The notes below the pieces were generated by a model. That model ran no database searches and had not been told where the DNA came from. It was given only the letters and a program-made list of their open reading frames with translations. Made by a program: the position numbers and the translations under genes. From CAINVV01 sp038323575 (GTDB lineage Bacteria; Bacteroidota; Bacteroidia; Bacteroidales; Prolixibacteraceae), in NCBI GenBank assembly GCA_038323575.1, contig JBBQHB010000007.1, positions 30,332-94,331 on the forward strand: a stretch of DNA of 64,000 bases, given 5' to 3'. Of the stretch, positions 7,574-19,600 are shown in pieces (positions within the stretch are counted from its first letter, which is position 1; each line of letters begins with the position of its first letter).

Positions 7574-10500
7574 TCAATACAAGAGTGTCACAGTCCCCAT
7601 TTGCCGGTGTTGTTTTCCGAGAAAATCGGTGAATTCCAAAATCCATACATAGTTGCCGGCCTGTGCATAGGATCCGTTCAGCAATGTGCCATCCCATCCC
7701 TTTATTTCATTTTTACATTCAAAAACAACATCGTTCCAACGGCTCAAAATTTTAAGATGGTATCCGTCCTTAATGATTCCTTCAGCATAAAGCCTGAATA
7801 CCCTGTCAACCAAATTATCTGCATTTGGAGAGAAAGCATTGGGCGTAAATATCTTACTCATTGCTACCACCAATTCCTTTGTAGTGCTGTCAAAACAGTC
7901 ATATTGATTGTACACTGTCTGCATTACTTTCAGAATACCCATTTTTTCATATTTGTGTACCGGATTCTTTAGTCCTGCATTCGTTCCGTCCCCAAAATCC
8001 CAAAAGTACCGATCCGCATCTATGCTCAGGTCAGAAAATGTCACGGTTGATTGATCATTCCACACTGTTTCCGGTTCAAAAGAGAAACCGGCTTTGGGGC
8101 TGGGATAAACCAGAATGTATTTCACTTCTTCCAGCGATGCGGAGCAGCCGGTTACCTTGGAAAGGACTTTAACAGATAAATCATAGTATTGGTCAGGAAA
8201 AAGGTAAATATGTTTTACCTCCGGTCCGATTGTAGTTCCTCCGTCTCCGAAATCCCAGTGATATTCTGTCTTGTCGATCGGATCTGTGGTGTTCGCCTTC
8301 AATCCTACCTCCAGCGGAGGGCAACCAACCCTGTTATCTGAAATCAGTGAAAATACCGGTTTCCGCTTGACTTTCAGCTGTTTATTTTCACTATAACATC
8401 CGTATTGAGAAACAACCTGCAGTGAAATCGTCGTTAAAGGCTTATGAAGCAAATTGAAGATCAAAGGTCCCGAAGAATTTCCCGGTAACTGGATTATTTC
8501 TGAAGGATCCAGTCCCGACAGATCCCAATTGAATTTATCCTTATCTGTAGCAGAACCCAAATAATTTAAACTGTTACTGCCCGGATTCAGACACGTTTCA
8601 GGATCAATTGAAAAACCAACATCAGGGATTGGCGCTGCATAGACCATGCTTTTTACCTGAGACTGATCCATGCAGCCCTGACTGCTTGTAACCGTCAGGG
8701 AAACGTCGTAATGACCTTCTGCAGTATATTTGTGATTGACTTCGATTCCGTTTGGCTGGCTGCCATCTCCCAGGTTCCAGCTGTACTCAACGCCTGGTCC
8801 ATTGTCAAATGCCTTGAAAACAAATGGATCATTCAAACACCGGAGAGGATTCTGAACGGTGAAAGCAGCCTGTGGTCTTGGGAAGACATTGATCCAAAGA
8901 GCCTTGACAAGTGTATCGCTGCACCCGGTTGTTTTTGACGCTGCAATTATTTCGGGATCATATGGTTTTGCTGATGTAAAAGTGTACGGTACCGATGTTC
9001 CGGTTCTTGTATCTCCGTTACCAAAATTCCAGTTGTAGTCTACCTGGTCAACTGCATCATTGGTAACTGCCATAAATTCGACTAACAGCGGAACGCAGCC
9101 TGCACTGTCAGATACAAAGACAGAAAAATCAGGTTTCCGCTGCAGCAGCCATTTCCTGTTTTCACTGGAGCACCCATCCTTTGATATAACCTGCAGTCCT
9201 ATTTCGGTTTTTGGCTGTGATCTAAGATTATACTCCAGCGGCCCCTTGGAATTCCCCGGATCTTTGATCACTTCGCCAGGTTTAAATCCTGACAGGTCCC
9301 AGATGTATTTTGCATATTCATCTCCTGTTCCTGTGTACAAGAGATTTCGGACCCCGACTTCCGTACACTTTTTATCACTGATTGAAAAATCCACTGTCGG
9401 GGTTTGCGCCACAAAAAGCACATTCTTTTTTGTTACCGTATTTGAACATTTCTTGTCGGTGGTGGCAGTCAGCTGAATGTCGTACCGGCCACTTGTCTGG
9501 TAAAGATGTGAGGCATCTTTACCGTTGTGGTCTTTGTAACCATCGCCCCAATCCCAATAGTAGTCGACCACTTTCTCTGAATTTGAAGCAGAAAACGCAA
9601 CCGTTTTCTGCCGGCAAACCAGGGTATCTGATACCGTGAAACTCAGATCAGGAATGACCTTCACTTCTGTAATTTCGTGAGAGTTGGCACATCCTTGATC
9701 CTCTATTTTCAGATGTAATTTTGTATTAATCTGGTTCTTAGCTATCGCCAGCTGTACGCTGTTTTTCCCGGTTCCGCGGGCCAGGGTATCGTTGGCAAAG
9801 ACCCAGGTGAATTTTGACCGTGCGATTTCAGCATCACCTGTGTATTTTGCTTCTACTGAATAGCCGTAACAGGTAGTATCATTAATATTAAAATTTGCTG
9901 AAGGTATCTGGATAAATCCTATCGTGAAGGTGGTATCAGCTGCACAGCCGCTTTCATCAGTTGCGGTAAAAATAAACAAGTATGTTCCAAACTGAGGTAC
10001 TGTTGCCGTCAAATTTTGAGTAACCACAGCCGGATCTTTACCGTAAAGCGTGTAGCTCCCTTTATCGGCAGAAATATTTACTGTTGTTGTTTTATTCCCG
10101 CAGCTTAGTGTATCCAACTTGCTCAGGTTCAGTTTGGGAACCTGGCCAAACCCGATTTTGATGGTGTCTTTGGCCTGACAGCCAAATTTATTTGTTGCCA
10201 GGACAGAATATAATCCTGAAGTCTTGGCCAATATTTTTTGAGTCGTCTCGTTGGTAGACCATTGCCAGGAAGTAAATCCTTCACCTGTATCCAGCCATTG
10301 GGAGTTACAGAAGGTAGAATCCTTGCCTAAATTTATCAACGGATTGCTTTCTAGTACATGAATCCCGTCGGTCAATGTACACCCCCCGAGAGTGGAAGCA
10401 GTAACTTCATAGTATCCCTTTTTACTGACAGTGATTTTTGGAGTTGTCTCACCGGTATTCCACAGGTAAGTGGAGAATTGGGAGCCGGCATCCAATGTTT

Positions 10501-11980
10501 TTGTTGCACCATTGCACAAAACGATGGTATCTTTTACGAAGTGGATATCACCCCCCAAATCAAGCTGTACATTTAGGTTGAAGCCAACGCCGTATCCGTA
10601 AGATTCAACACTCCCATAACCATAAGTATAAGCAATGAAACCTTGCCCGGCTGCAGTACTTGTCAAATTGTGAGGTCCCTTTTGGATATTTATTTGTGCA
10701 AAGGAATATCCGGAATTTGGAAGAGGTTTAAAAGGGATGGAACCATTATCAAGCATTATGTTATTAACGTAATCATCCCTGGTGACCACATTGACATAAT
10801 ATTTATTACTAATGTTTTGTGAATCATAGGCAACAAATGTAACTGATTCAATTGTTTGATCTACTGGGCTAACGAGAACCATAAAAGGATCTCCATCCCA
10901 ATTGTATTGGGTAAAACCCGGCGGCCGGTCGATACTATTTGATATCATATATTGAGCTAATAACACAGGTTGGTCACTATCAATAAGAGTCGGTTCGCTA
11001 GCGCTAAGTTCGAAATCGCTAAAAGCACCTTTATTTAATTCAACTGTTTTTTTATCTCCAATTTTAATATGAGTATTATCTCTAGATGCTAAAATTCTGA
11101 AAACGTCCTTTGATCTGCCTTTAAGCGGGACAGTAACAAATCTTCTTCCCCAATTACCCAAAGGTGGCATTTGTTCGTATAGATGATCCCATGCGTCAAT
11201 ATTTGCCCCTACTGGTACGGTAGTTGCTAATGAACCTGAATAAACAGCCACAGGTCGATCACTTGTAATATAACTACCAGTCAGATCTCCTTGTCCGGCC
11301 AAATTAGCATGGTTCAGTGACTGAACTTGATAAAGCTCTCCTTTGTTCAGACTTACTGTAAATGCAATATTAGCTAAATTCCCTTTGTCTGTATTCTTTG
11401 TTGGAGTAATAGTTACTTTAGTATTGTCTTCAGTTGCAACAATCAAAAATTCACTGTTTCTTCCGCTTCTGTAATATTCGATTCCATATGAATCAAAATA
11501 TGCATCAACGTTAGGCGTATAACACATCGTATAATACTCGTTACCAATTGATTCATTTGGAAAAATTACTGCAACATCAGCAGAATTTTCACACCAGTTA
11601 AGCGCATACAAATTAAGTGGATTATCAGAAACAAGATGTATCGCTTTGTTCTGGACAGTCTCCGAACCAATAGCTTCCACATTTTGCCAAGGGATGCGTA
11701 CAGGCAACGGGATGTTCGGATAAACAGTTTCTGAATAGGAAGGCAACGCTGACTTGCCAATGTAAATGTCAACCTTACACTGGTGAATGGAGACAAGAGT
11801 AATTTCTGTATAATGAACAATTGGCAAGTAAAATGGAAATTGAGGAACCTGATGATTTCGGTTTTCCATAAAACCAAACCAAAACTCTTTTCCCTCAGTC
11901 GACTTGACGCATGGATCCTGGGCTGAAAGCTTTGAAAAAGCCAAAAAAATAAGTATCAGTATCAACCCGTATTTGCTCAT
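7574..11980 (-). CDS. Giant secreted PKD protein with IgGFc-binding-like N-terminus and type B (CHU_C) sorting domain (copy A)
   Basis: A 1468-residue surface or secreted protein. It begins with a signal peptide (cleavage near KLSAQ), then an IgGFc-binding-like domain (about residues 25-480; TEGKEFWFGF, ATEDNTKVTITPT and VPLKGRSKDVFRI are shared with copy B). Next come ligand-like modules with the pattern LDAG...YLWNTGET, five PKD domains recognised by YYWDWGDG, YNWNFGNG, YSWNLGDG, YHWDFGDG and YFWDFGDG, and two interposed modules with WDL in place of WDFGDG. The end (from about FTPNAFSPN) is a CHU_C/gliding-motility-associated C-terminal domain, the type B T9SS signal, finishing GTVTLLY. It is the last gene of the yggS-adhesin operon and converges on the PorP/SprF gene. 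The DNA of its IgGFc half looks more AT-rich than the matching part of copy B. The binding partner is unknown. Confidence 0.9.
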   Translation of the reverse strand: MSKYGLILILIFLAFSKLSAQDPCVKSTEGKEFWFGFMENRNHQVPQFPFYLPIVHYTEITLVSIHQCKVDIYIGKSALPSYSETVYPNIPLPVRIPWQNVEAIGSETVQNKAIHLVSDNPLNLYALNWCENSADVAVIFPNESIGNEYYTMCYTPNVDAYFDSYGIEYYRSGRNSEFLIVATEDNTKVTITPTKNTDKGNLANIAFTVSLNKGELYQVQSLNHANLAGQGDLTGSYITSDRPVAVYSGSLATTVPVGANIDAWDHLYEQMPPLGNWGRRFVTVPLKGRSKDVFRILASRDNTHIKIGDKKTVELNKGAFSDFELSASEPTLIDSDQPVLLAQYMISNSIDRPPGFTQYNWDGDPFMVLVSPVDQTIESVTFVAYDSQNISNKYYVNVVTRDDYVNNIMLDNGSIPFKPLPNSGYSFAQINIQKGPHNLTSTAAGQGFIAYTYGYGSVESYGYGVGFNLNVQLDLGGDIHFVKDTIVLCNGATKTLDAGSQFSTYLWNTGETTPKITVSKKGYYEVTASTLGGCTLTDGIHVLESNPLINLGKDSTFCNSQWLDTGEGFTSWQWSTNETTQKILAKTSGLYSVLATNKFGCQAKDTIKIGFGQVPKLNLSKLDTLSCGNKTTTVNISADKGSYTLYGKDPAVVTQNLTATVPQFGTYLFIFTATDESGCAADTTFTIGFIQIPSANFNINDTTCYGYSVEAKYTGDAEIARSKFTWVFANDTLARGTGKNSVQLAIAKNQINTKLHLKIEDQGCANSHEITEVKVIPDLSFTVSDTLVCRQKTVAFSASNSEKVVDYYWDWGDGYKDHNGKDASHLYQTSGRYDIQLTATTDKKCSNTVTKKNVLFVAQTPTVDFSISDKKCTEVGVRNLLYTGTGDEYAKYIWDLSGFKPGEVIKDPGNSKGPLEYNLRSQPKTEIGLQVISKDGCSSENRKWLLQRKPDFSVFVSDSAGCVPLLVEFMAVTNDAVDQVDYNWNFGNGDTRTGTSVPYTFTSAKPYDPEIIAASKTTGCSDTLVKALWINVFPRPQAAFTVQNPLRCLNDPFVFKAFDNGPGVEYSWNLGDGSQPNGIEVNHKYTAEGHYDVSLTVTSSQGCMDQSQVKSMVYAAPIPDVGFSIDPETCLNPGSNSLNYLGSATDKDKFNWDLSGLDPSEIIQLPGNSSGPLIFNLLHKPLTTISLQVVSQYGCYSENKQLKVKRKPVFSLISDNRVGCPPLEVGLKANTTDPIDKTEYHWDFGDGGTTIGPEVKHIYLFPDQYYDLSVKVLSKVTGCSASLEEVKYILVYPSPKAGFSFEPETVWNDQSTVTFSDLSIDADRYFWDFGDGTNAGLKNPVHKYEKMGILKVMQTVYNQYDCFDSTTKELVVAMSKIFTPNAFSPNADNLVDRVFRLYAEGIIKDGYHLKILSRWNDVVFECKNEIKGWDGTLLNGSYAQAGNYVWILEFTDFLGKQHRQMGTVTLLY

Positions 11981-12021
11981 GAGGTAAAGATGGGATTTAT
12001 CGGGTCAAAAAAAAAAATCTG

Positions 12022-15000
12022 TTAATAAATCAATGTTACTGTGCCATTCTGAAAATGGTACTTTCCCAAAAAATCTGTGAAATAAAGTATCCATACATAA
12101 TTCCCGACCGGGGCAAGTGTATTGTCGGATAGCCTTCCATTCCAACCTTTCAGCACATCTTCGCATTCAAAAATAACTTCATTCCATCTGCTCAAAATTT
12201 TGAGGTGGTATCCTTTTTCAATAACTCCGTTGCAGAAAGGAAAGAATTCTTTGTCAACCGTATTTGGGGCAATGGGTGAAAAAGCGTTGGGAGCGAAAAT
12301 TTTGTTCAGCGCAATCATTACCACATCAGAAATGGTATCTGCGCAACCGAACTGATTGACAGATTCCAACAATACCCTTCTTGGTCCGACGACATTATAT
12401 TTATGCGTCGGATTCTGCTGCCGCGAAATTAATCCATCATCAAATTTCCACAGATACTGGTCTGCACCCGTCGACTGATTGGTAAAAATGGCAACCGGAT
12501 CTTCATTGCTCAGCAGATTTTTATTTACGGTAAAACCAGCTATTGGTTGAGGATATACCGTAATAAAACCGGGTTTAAATAATGTATCCCTGCAACCGGT
12601 CATTTTGGAACCAGCCATCAGTGTGATGTCATAGGTTTTATCCGGCAGCGGATAGGTATGGGAAATTTTTGGTCCTGATCCGTATTTGCCATCACCAAAT
12701 TTCCACGAAAAATCTACCTGGTCAACTTTATCCCCGACCGAAGCACTCAAATTGGCTTCATAGGGTATACAGCCGGAGCTATCCGTTGCCTGGAGATTAA
12801 ACATCGGAATCCGCTGCAGGAAAAGTGGTTTGTTTTCACTGATGCATCCATATTTTGAGGTAACCTGAAGTCTGATTGTGGCTTTTGGTTTGTCTAGCAG
12901 TTCAAACCCCAACGGCCCTTTCGAATCACCGGGATTCTGGTTAATTTCTTTGGACAGCAACGCTGATAAATCCCAGTTGTAGTGGTCCTTGTCATCGGCC
13001 GAACCGGTATAGAGCACCGATTGGGGACCCAAATCAAGACAGGTGTTGTCTTTAATAGAAAAATCTACTGTAGGAATCGGATGCACCACGATTTCCTTTC
13101 CGTTGAAAATACTGTCGGTACAACCAGTCAGCAAAGAGACTGCCCTCAAACGGAGATCGTAATCCACATCGGGAATCAGGTAAGTGTGATTGATATCATT
13201 ACCTGAACTATTGCTTCCATCTCCGAAATTCCAGTAATAGTTCAGCTGATCAACCGGATCACCCGGCTGTCCTTTGAAGTTCACCTTAAAAAGGGTGCAG
13301 CCTTCCCGCGAGGAAGGGGTATAAGAGAACAGCGGCCTTCTTTTTACTGCCAGTGAGGCCGTCGGACTTTGGCAGCCATATTTGGAGATGACATAGAGCG
13401 ACATTGTTGTCTTCGGTTTATTGAGCAAATCAAAAACAAAAGGGCCTGAAGTATTTTCCGGAGGCTGAATAATTTCAGCCGGATCGAATGCCTTTAAATC
13501 CCAGTAATATTTATCTTCAGATCCGGCCGATCCGACATAATTAACGGTGTCATTGCCGGGACTCAGACAGGTTTCAGGTGCCAGGGAAAAGCCTGCTGTC
13601 GGGATAGGTGCTACATAAAGAAGGTTCTCTTTTTTAACAGAGTTGACACATTTCTTATCGGTCGTTGCTGTCAGCAGCACCGTATATCGTCCATCTTTTG
13701 TATAGTTGTGAGAAGCATCTTTGCCATTGTGCAGCATTGTGCCATCTCCCCAATCCCACATATAATCGACAACGTTCTCGGTATTGGTGGCCGAAAATTT
13801 AAAAGTTTTAGGCTGGCATTGAACTGAATCTGAGACGACAAAATCAAGATCCGGTATCACACTTATTTCCTTGATGATAAAACTGTTTTTACACCCCTTC
13901 TCATTAACCTGCAGATAAAGGTCCCGTTTGCCGCGATCCAGTCCGAGTTTAACCTGCATTTGGATTTTGCCGATTTCATCGGCAATGGTATCCTTTGCAA
14001 AAATCCAGGTAAATCGTGCCCGTCCGATATCTGCGTCACCCAAATATTTGGCATCCAAGCTATAACCGTAGCAGGTAGTATCATCCACAGAAATAATCAC
14101 GGTAGGTATTTTATGAAACCCTATCGTGAAACTGGTATCGGTTTTGCAGGCATACTGGTCTTTGGCACTGAAAAGGAATGGGTAAGTACCATATTGCGGA
14201 ACACTTGCCGTAAGGCCTTTGATTATGACCGCGGGATCAGAACTTGTCAGAAAAAAATTGCCCTTGTTGGCAGAAATCCGGAGGTTGGTTGCTTTAGCTC
14301 CGCAAATCAAAGTATCTAACTGACTAAGATCCAATTTGGGAACATCAAAAAAACTTACCAGGATATTGTCCTGGTTTGAACACCCGTAGCTGTTTTTGAC
14401 AACAACGCTGTAGGTGCCCTCGTTTTGTGCCTTTATCGTCCTGACTGAATCATTTGTACTCCAGCGGTAAGATGCCAGGCCTGCACCGGCATCCAGCAGG
14501 ATCGTCTTAGGTTTACAAATGGTCGTATCTTTTCCCAGGTTGAGGGCCGGGATTTCGTGAAATCCAACGGAAAAGGAAGTATCGGCTGCGCAGTTGTACT
14601 GATCAGTGGCGATGTAAGTTAATGGGTAATTTCCATATTGTGGGACTGTCACAGTCATACCGCTGAAGGTTACCGCCGGATTATTGCTTTTCAGCTGGTA
14701 AATTCCTTTGTCAACAGATATTTTCAGGGTAGAAACTTTATCTCCGCAGACAAGACTATCCAAACTCTGCAATGATATTTTCGGTTTGTTGACAAAATTT
14801 ACGAATATTTCATCACTGGCCGGACAATCATATTTGTTCATGGTGGATACGCTGTATATTTCGGGAGTTTTAACGGTTACGGACCGTATGCTGTCTTTTG
14901 TGTTCCACAGGTACTTGCTAAAACCAGCACCGGCATCAAGTTTGAAAGATTTAGGATTACAGATGGTTGTATCCTTTCCCAGATTTACAACAGGATTACT

Positions 15001-16596
15001 GACATAAGTATAAATACTGTCAACCATGCTACATCCGTCGGATGTTGTAGCAGTTACTTTGGAATATCCGGCCTTTGATACCAAAATCATCTGTGTTGTT
15101 TCTCCTGTGCTCCACAAAAAACTGGAGAAATGTGCACCGGCATCAAGACCCTTTGCCTGTCCGGTACAAAGTAAAATCGTGTCACTTACAAAGTGGATAT
15201 CACCTCCAAGATCCAGTTTAATGCTCAGGTTAAATCCGACTCCGTAACCATAGGACTCAACACCGCCATACCCGTATACATAGGCAATAAAACCTTTACC
15301 GGGAAGATTGCTTTGAAGGTTGTGGTTTCCTTTGGTGATGTCTATCTGAGCATATGCATATTCTGTATTGGGAAGTACGGTAAAACTGATTTGCACATTA
15401 TCCAGGAATATGTTGTTTGAGGATTCGATTTTGGTGACCACATTGACAAAATACTTGCTTTTAATGTTTGGGGAATCATATGCGACAAAAGTCACATTTT
15501 CGCGTGTCTGGTCTACCGGACTCACTATCAGCATGAGCGGATCACCATCCCAGGTGCCACTGTAGCCGGCGGGTTTATCCACCTGGTTCGACACCATAAA
15601 CTGGGCAAGAAGGATCGGATGGTCGCTGTCGATAAGGGTGGGCTGGTCCGATTTGAGGACAAACTCATAAAAGCCTCCTTTGTTCAGAACAATCGGACTA
15701 TTTGTGCCGATTCTGATACTCGTTTTGTTCTCTGATGCAATAATTCTGAATACATCCTGTGACCTCCCTTTCAGCGGTACAGTGACGAATTTCCTGCCCC
15801 AGGAACGGACCGGCGGAATCTGCTCATACAGGTGATCGTAGGCTGAAGTTGCACCGATTGGTATTGTCGTTGACCATGACCCGGAGTAAAATGCAACAGG
15901 TTTATCGCTTAGGATATAACTGCCCGTCAGGTCTCCCTGTCCGGCCAGATTGGCATGGTTCATCGACTGAACCTGGTAGAGTTCACCTTTGCCTAATGTG
16001 ATAGTAAAAGGCACATTGGCAGGACGAAGCTGATCGGTGATTTTGGTAGGTGTAATCGTTACTTTGGTATCGTCTTCAGTCGCTACTACCAGAAACTCAC
16101 TGTTTTTCCCGTTACCGGGTGTTCCTCCTGAACCTTCATTGATATGCGGTTCGTAACATACTGCATAATATTCTGATCCAACCGCTTCTACAGGGAAAAT
16201 AACGGCAGCATCAGCTGAACTCGGACTCCAGTTCATGGCAAAGACATTCATAGGCATATCAGAAACTAGGTGAAGACCCTTCGCTTCAATGATTTCTGAC
16301 CCGATTGGTTCTGCAGATTGCCAGCTTGGCTGAAATCTGTACGGCACATTTGGTGTAAGTGTACCGGTTAAGAATGGTGTTGTTGATTTTCCCAGATATA
16401 TTTTAAATTGACAAGGGAAGGTTGAAGTTAAAGTCAGTTCCAGGTAATGCCCGTTCTGATGGTGCCGGCTCTCCATAAACCCAAACCAGAAATCCTTCCC
16501 TTCGGTAGATTTGATACAGGTATTTGAAATGCTTTGAGCACCGGCTATCCCGGAAAATAACATGAGAAAAAACAGATAAAGACAATATTTACTCAT
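12022..16596 (-). CDS. Giant secreted PKD protein with IgGFc-binding-like N-terminus and type B (CHU_C) sorting domain (copy B)
   Basis: A 1524-residue paralogue of copy A with the same plan: signal peptide ending IAGAQ, IgGFc-binding-like domain to about residue 470, three LDAG/WST modules (each with a Cys pair and a GC near the end), PKD domains at YMWDWGDG, YYWNFGDG, FSWKFGDG and a degenerate YLWKFDDG, and two WDL modules. The CHU_C domain starts near FAPNAFSPI and ends GTVTLIY. Cysteines recur at the start of most modules, so disulfides across modules are plausible after export. It sits 47 bases downstream of the lectin paralogue and 41 bases upstream of copy A, on one likely transcript. 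A role in adhesion or matrix building is inferred from domain type. Confidence 0.9.
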   Translation of the reverse strand: MSKYCLYLFFLMLFSGIAGAQSISNTCIKSTEGKDFWFGFMESRHHQNGHYLELTLTSTFPCQFKIYLGKSTTPFLTGTLTPNVPYRFQPSWQSAEPIGSEIIEAKGLHLVSDMPMNVFAMNWSPSSADAAVIFPVEAVGSEYYAVCYEPHINEGSGGTPGNGKNSEFLVVATEDDTKVTITPTKITDQLRPANVPFTITLGKGELYQVQSMNHANLAGQGDLTGSYILSDKPVAFYSGSWSTTIPIGATSAYDHLYEQIPPVRSWGRKFVTVPLKGRSQDVFRIIASENKTSIRIGTNSPIVLNKGGFYEFVLKSDQPTLIDSDHPILLAQFMVSNQVDKPAGYSGTWDGDPLMLIVSPVDQTRENVTFVAYDSPNIKSKYFVNVVTKIESSNNIFLDNVQISFTVLPNTEYAYAQIDITKGNHNLQSNLPGKGFIAYVYGYGGVESYGYGVGFNLSIKLDLGGDIHFVSDTILLCTGQAKGLDAGAHFSSFLWSTGETTQMILVSKAGYSKVTATTSDGCSMVDSIYTYVSNPVVNLGKDTTICNPKSFKLDAGAGFSKYLWNTKDSIRSVTVKTPEIYSVSTMNKYDCPASDEIFVNFVNKPKISLQSLDSLVCGDKVSTLKISVDKGIYQLKSNNPAVTFSGMTVTVPQYGNYPLTYIATDQYNCAADTSFSVGFHEIPALNLGKDTTICKPKTILLDAGAGLASYRWSTNDSVRTIKAQNEGTYSVVVKNSYGCSNQDNILVSFFDVPKLDLSQLDTLICGAKATNLRISANKGNFFLTSSDPAVIIKGLTASVPQYGTYPFLFSAKDQYACKTDTSFTIGFHKIPTVIISVDDTTCYGYSLDAKYLGDADIGRARFTWIFAKDTIADEIGKIQMQVKLGLDRGKRDLYLQVNEKGCKNSFIIKEISVIPDLDFVVSDSVQCQPKTFKFSATNTENVVDYMWDWGDGTMLHNGKDASHNYTKDGRYTVLLTATTDKKCVNSVKKENLLYVAPIPTAGFSLAPETCLSPGNDTVNYVGSAGSEDKYYWDLKAFDPAEIIQPPENTSGPFVFDLLNKPKTTMSLYVISKYGCQSPTASLAVKRRPLFSYTPSSREGCTLFKVNFKGQPGDPVDQLNYYWNFGDGSNSSGNDINHTYLIPDVDYDLRLRAVSLLTGCTDSIFNGKEIVVHPIPTVDFSIKDNTCLDLGPQSVLYTGSADDKDHYNWDLSALLSKEINQNPGDSKGPLGFELLDKPKATIRLQVTSKYGCISENKPLFLQRIPMFNLQATDSSGCIPYEANLSASVGDKVDQVDFSWKFGDGKYGSGPKISHTYPLPDKTYDITLMAGSKMTGCRDTLFKPGFITVYPQPIAGFTVNKNLLSNEDPVAIFTNQSTGADQYLWKFDDGLISRQQNPTHKYNVVGPRRVLLESVNQFGCADTISDVVMIALNKIFAPNAFSPIAPNTVDKEFFPFCNGVIEKGYHLKILSRWNEVIFECEDVLKGWNGRLSDNTLAPVGNYVWILYFTDFLGKYHFQNGTVTLIY

Positions 16597-16643
16597 GAAG
16601 CAAGTGTCAATTAATCAGGGTCAAAAGATAAGAAAAAACTATT

Positions 16644-19600
16644 TTAAAATACCAGCGTCACTGTTCCCATTTGTCTGTGTGGCCGGCCGATAATATCAAA
16701 GCACTCCAGAATCCAGATGTAGTTTCCGGCAGGAGCAAAGTTTCCGCTGTGCATCCGCCCGTCCCAGCCTTTTATCTCATTTTTACATTCAAAGACAATA
16801 TCGTTCCACCGGCTGATGATGGTGAGATGATACCCCTCCTTTACTACTCCGAAAGTAGATAGTTTGAAAACCCTGTCCACTTCGGCTGTTGCTTTGGGGG
16901 AGAAAGCATTCGGCGGATACAGTTGGTTGAATACAATGGTCACTGTATTAGAGGCAGTATCCTGACAATCAAATTGGTTGTAAACTGTCTGGAGAATTTT
17001 TCTTCGTCCTGATCCGTCAAAACTGTGCACAGGGTCTTTTTCAACCGAATGCAAACCATCTCCGAAATCCCAGGAATAATTAACCGCGTCGATACTGTGA
17101 TCGGTAAATGTTACCGCAGGCATATCGTTGAATACCATATCGTGATCCATTGTAAACCCAGCCTTCGGAACAGGATGGATGACCATATATTTGGGTTTGA
17201 AAATGTTGTCAGCACATCCGGTCAGGGAAGACACCGTACTCAGACGAACATCGTGTACCAAATCGGGAATGAGGTAACTATGGGTAATATCTGCCCCGGA
17301 ACCCTTGCTGCCATCACCAAATTCCCATTGAAAACCCAGCTGGTCGACCGGATCATCAGCCTTGGACTTAAAATTAACCGGTAAAGGAGCACAACCATCC
17401 TTCACCGAAGAGGTAAATGAAAAGACAGGCTTTCTTTTTACCTCCAGCGAAGCTGTGTCACTTATACAACCATATTGAGAGATAACATGCAGTGACAAAC
17501 CAGTTTTAGGTTTATTAATCAAATCAAAAACAAACGGACCTGCGGTTGCATCCGGCGACTGCACAATTTCCAAAGGGTCAAAACCCTTCAAATCCCAGTA
17601 AAAAGTATCCTTAGGTCCCGCTGAACCTTTGTAGAAAAGGGTGTCTTTCCCGGGATTCAGACATATGCCTGCCGGGATGGAGAAACCAACGGTTGGGATG
17701 GGTGCTACATATACCATTTTTTTCTTGGTCGCCGTATTGAAGCATCCTTTACTGGTAGTAACTGTCAATGAAACGTCGTAATAACCATCTTTTGCATATT
17801 GATGCGTTACATTTTTTTGTGTCGAAGTTGACCCGTCTCCGAAATCCCAAAGATAAACCACATTTGACTCAGTATTGGTCCCCCTGAAATCAAATGCAAC
17901 CGGCAGGCACTGCACTGACTTAACAACAGTGGTAGTCAGTGTCGGAATAACACGAATATCTTTAATGGCACTGCTGTCGATGCATCCGGCATCGTTGACG
18001 GTCAGTTTAAGGTCCCTTTTGGTCTGTCCGTCGCCAAGCGGTATACTCTCAATATTCTGACCTGTATTGCTGCTGATCGTATCACCTCCGAAAATCCAGG
18101 TAAAACGGGCATTAGCGATAGCTGCTTCACCTGTAAAAGTTGCCTGTAGATTGTATCCGTAACATTCGGTTTCATCAATCGAAAAACTCACTTTCGGAAT
18201 TTTGTGAAAACCCATGGTAAATGAGGTGTCTGAAGTACAGCCGAACTGATCTGTGGAAACATAGGTAAACGGAAAAGTACCAAACAGGGGTACAGCAACA
18301 GCCATACCATTGATATTGACAGATGGATTTTTGCTTTTCAACTGGTAAATACCTTTGTCAACAGTAATATTGAGCGTAGCCGACTGGCTGCCGCATATCA
18401 GGGTATCCAGTTTGCTCAGGTTCAGCTTTGGTTTATTGGTAAAAGCAACATTAATACTGTCTTTGGTGAAACAGCCATAGCTGTTTTTCACCAAAACATT
18501 GAATTTTCCCGGCTTCACAACCTCAATTTTTGGGGTAGTTTCTCCGGTAGACCATTGGTAAGTGGTTAAACCGGCTCCGGCATTGAGTACAATTGATGCC
18601 GGATTGCAGATAGTTGTATCGTTGCCAAGCTGGACCGGAGTTGTTTCACGAAAACTAATGGTCACGATGGAATCAACACTACATCCAAATGCATCAGAAA
18701 GGTGTATTTTCAAAGGATATATCCCATAGGCAGTCACCTGAATTGCCTGTGAAGTGAACTGTTGATTTGTCAACAAATTGGAAATTAGCCACTCCCCATT
18801 GTCCTTTGCTATATTTAAAAAGGCTGTTTTCGATCCGCACACCAGTTTGTTAAGTCCGGAAATATCCATTTTGGGATAAGTATGAACAGCCACAATGACT
18901 GAGTCGGAAGCCTTACATCCCAGATTACCGGTGAGTTTAACCACATATTTACCGGCTGTTTCTGTTGAAATTAACCTTGCAGCCGATCCCGTACTCCACA
19001 AATACGAAGCATGAACGCCCGGATCCAGGAGAATTTTGGTGCCTGCACAAATATCCTCTGTCTTTTTAAGCAGCGATACCGGAGCAGGATTAATTGTCAC
19101 CTTAAATCCGGCAGAATCTTTACATATTCCATTGACCGCAACAACAGAATAGATGGTAGTTGAATTCGGTTTTGCAACCGGGTTGGCAATCAGTGGGTTT
19201 GACAAACCAACGAACGGGCTCCAGTTATAAGAAGCGAAATTATCCGGCTGATTTAACTCAACCAGGTCGCCCTGACATTTTGTAATTTCGCGTATGGAAC
19301 TGAAACTGACTGAGTTTACCTTTAAAGAAATATCTGCAGTCAGGTTAATAACCGGATCTCCAGGCATGCCGCCATACTCGATCAGGTAACCTGCAGGGAT
19401 GTAATCCCCGTTGCCGCCGCCGTTGGGCAGGTCGTTCCATTTATAGGAATCTGCCGGATTGCTGGGAAAATAGGTGATGTGCGAATAATCTTCATCACCG
19501 GATTGGTTGGGCTCCCAGGTGCCAGTTGCGAGGGTAGTCGAAAATGGTGTATTCCACCTGTTCCAGTTATGATAGTATTCATTTCCACCTGCATCCTTGA

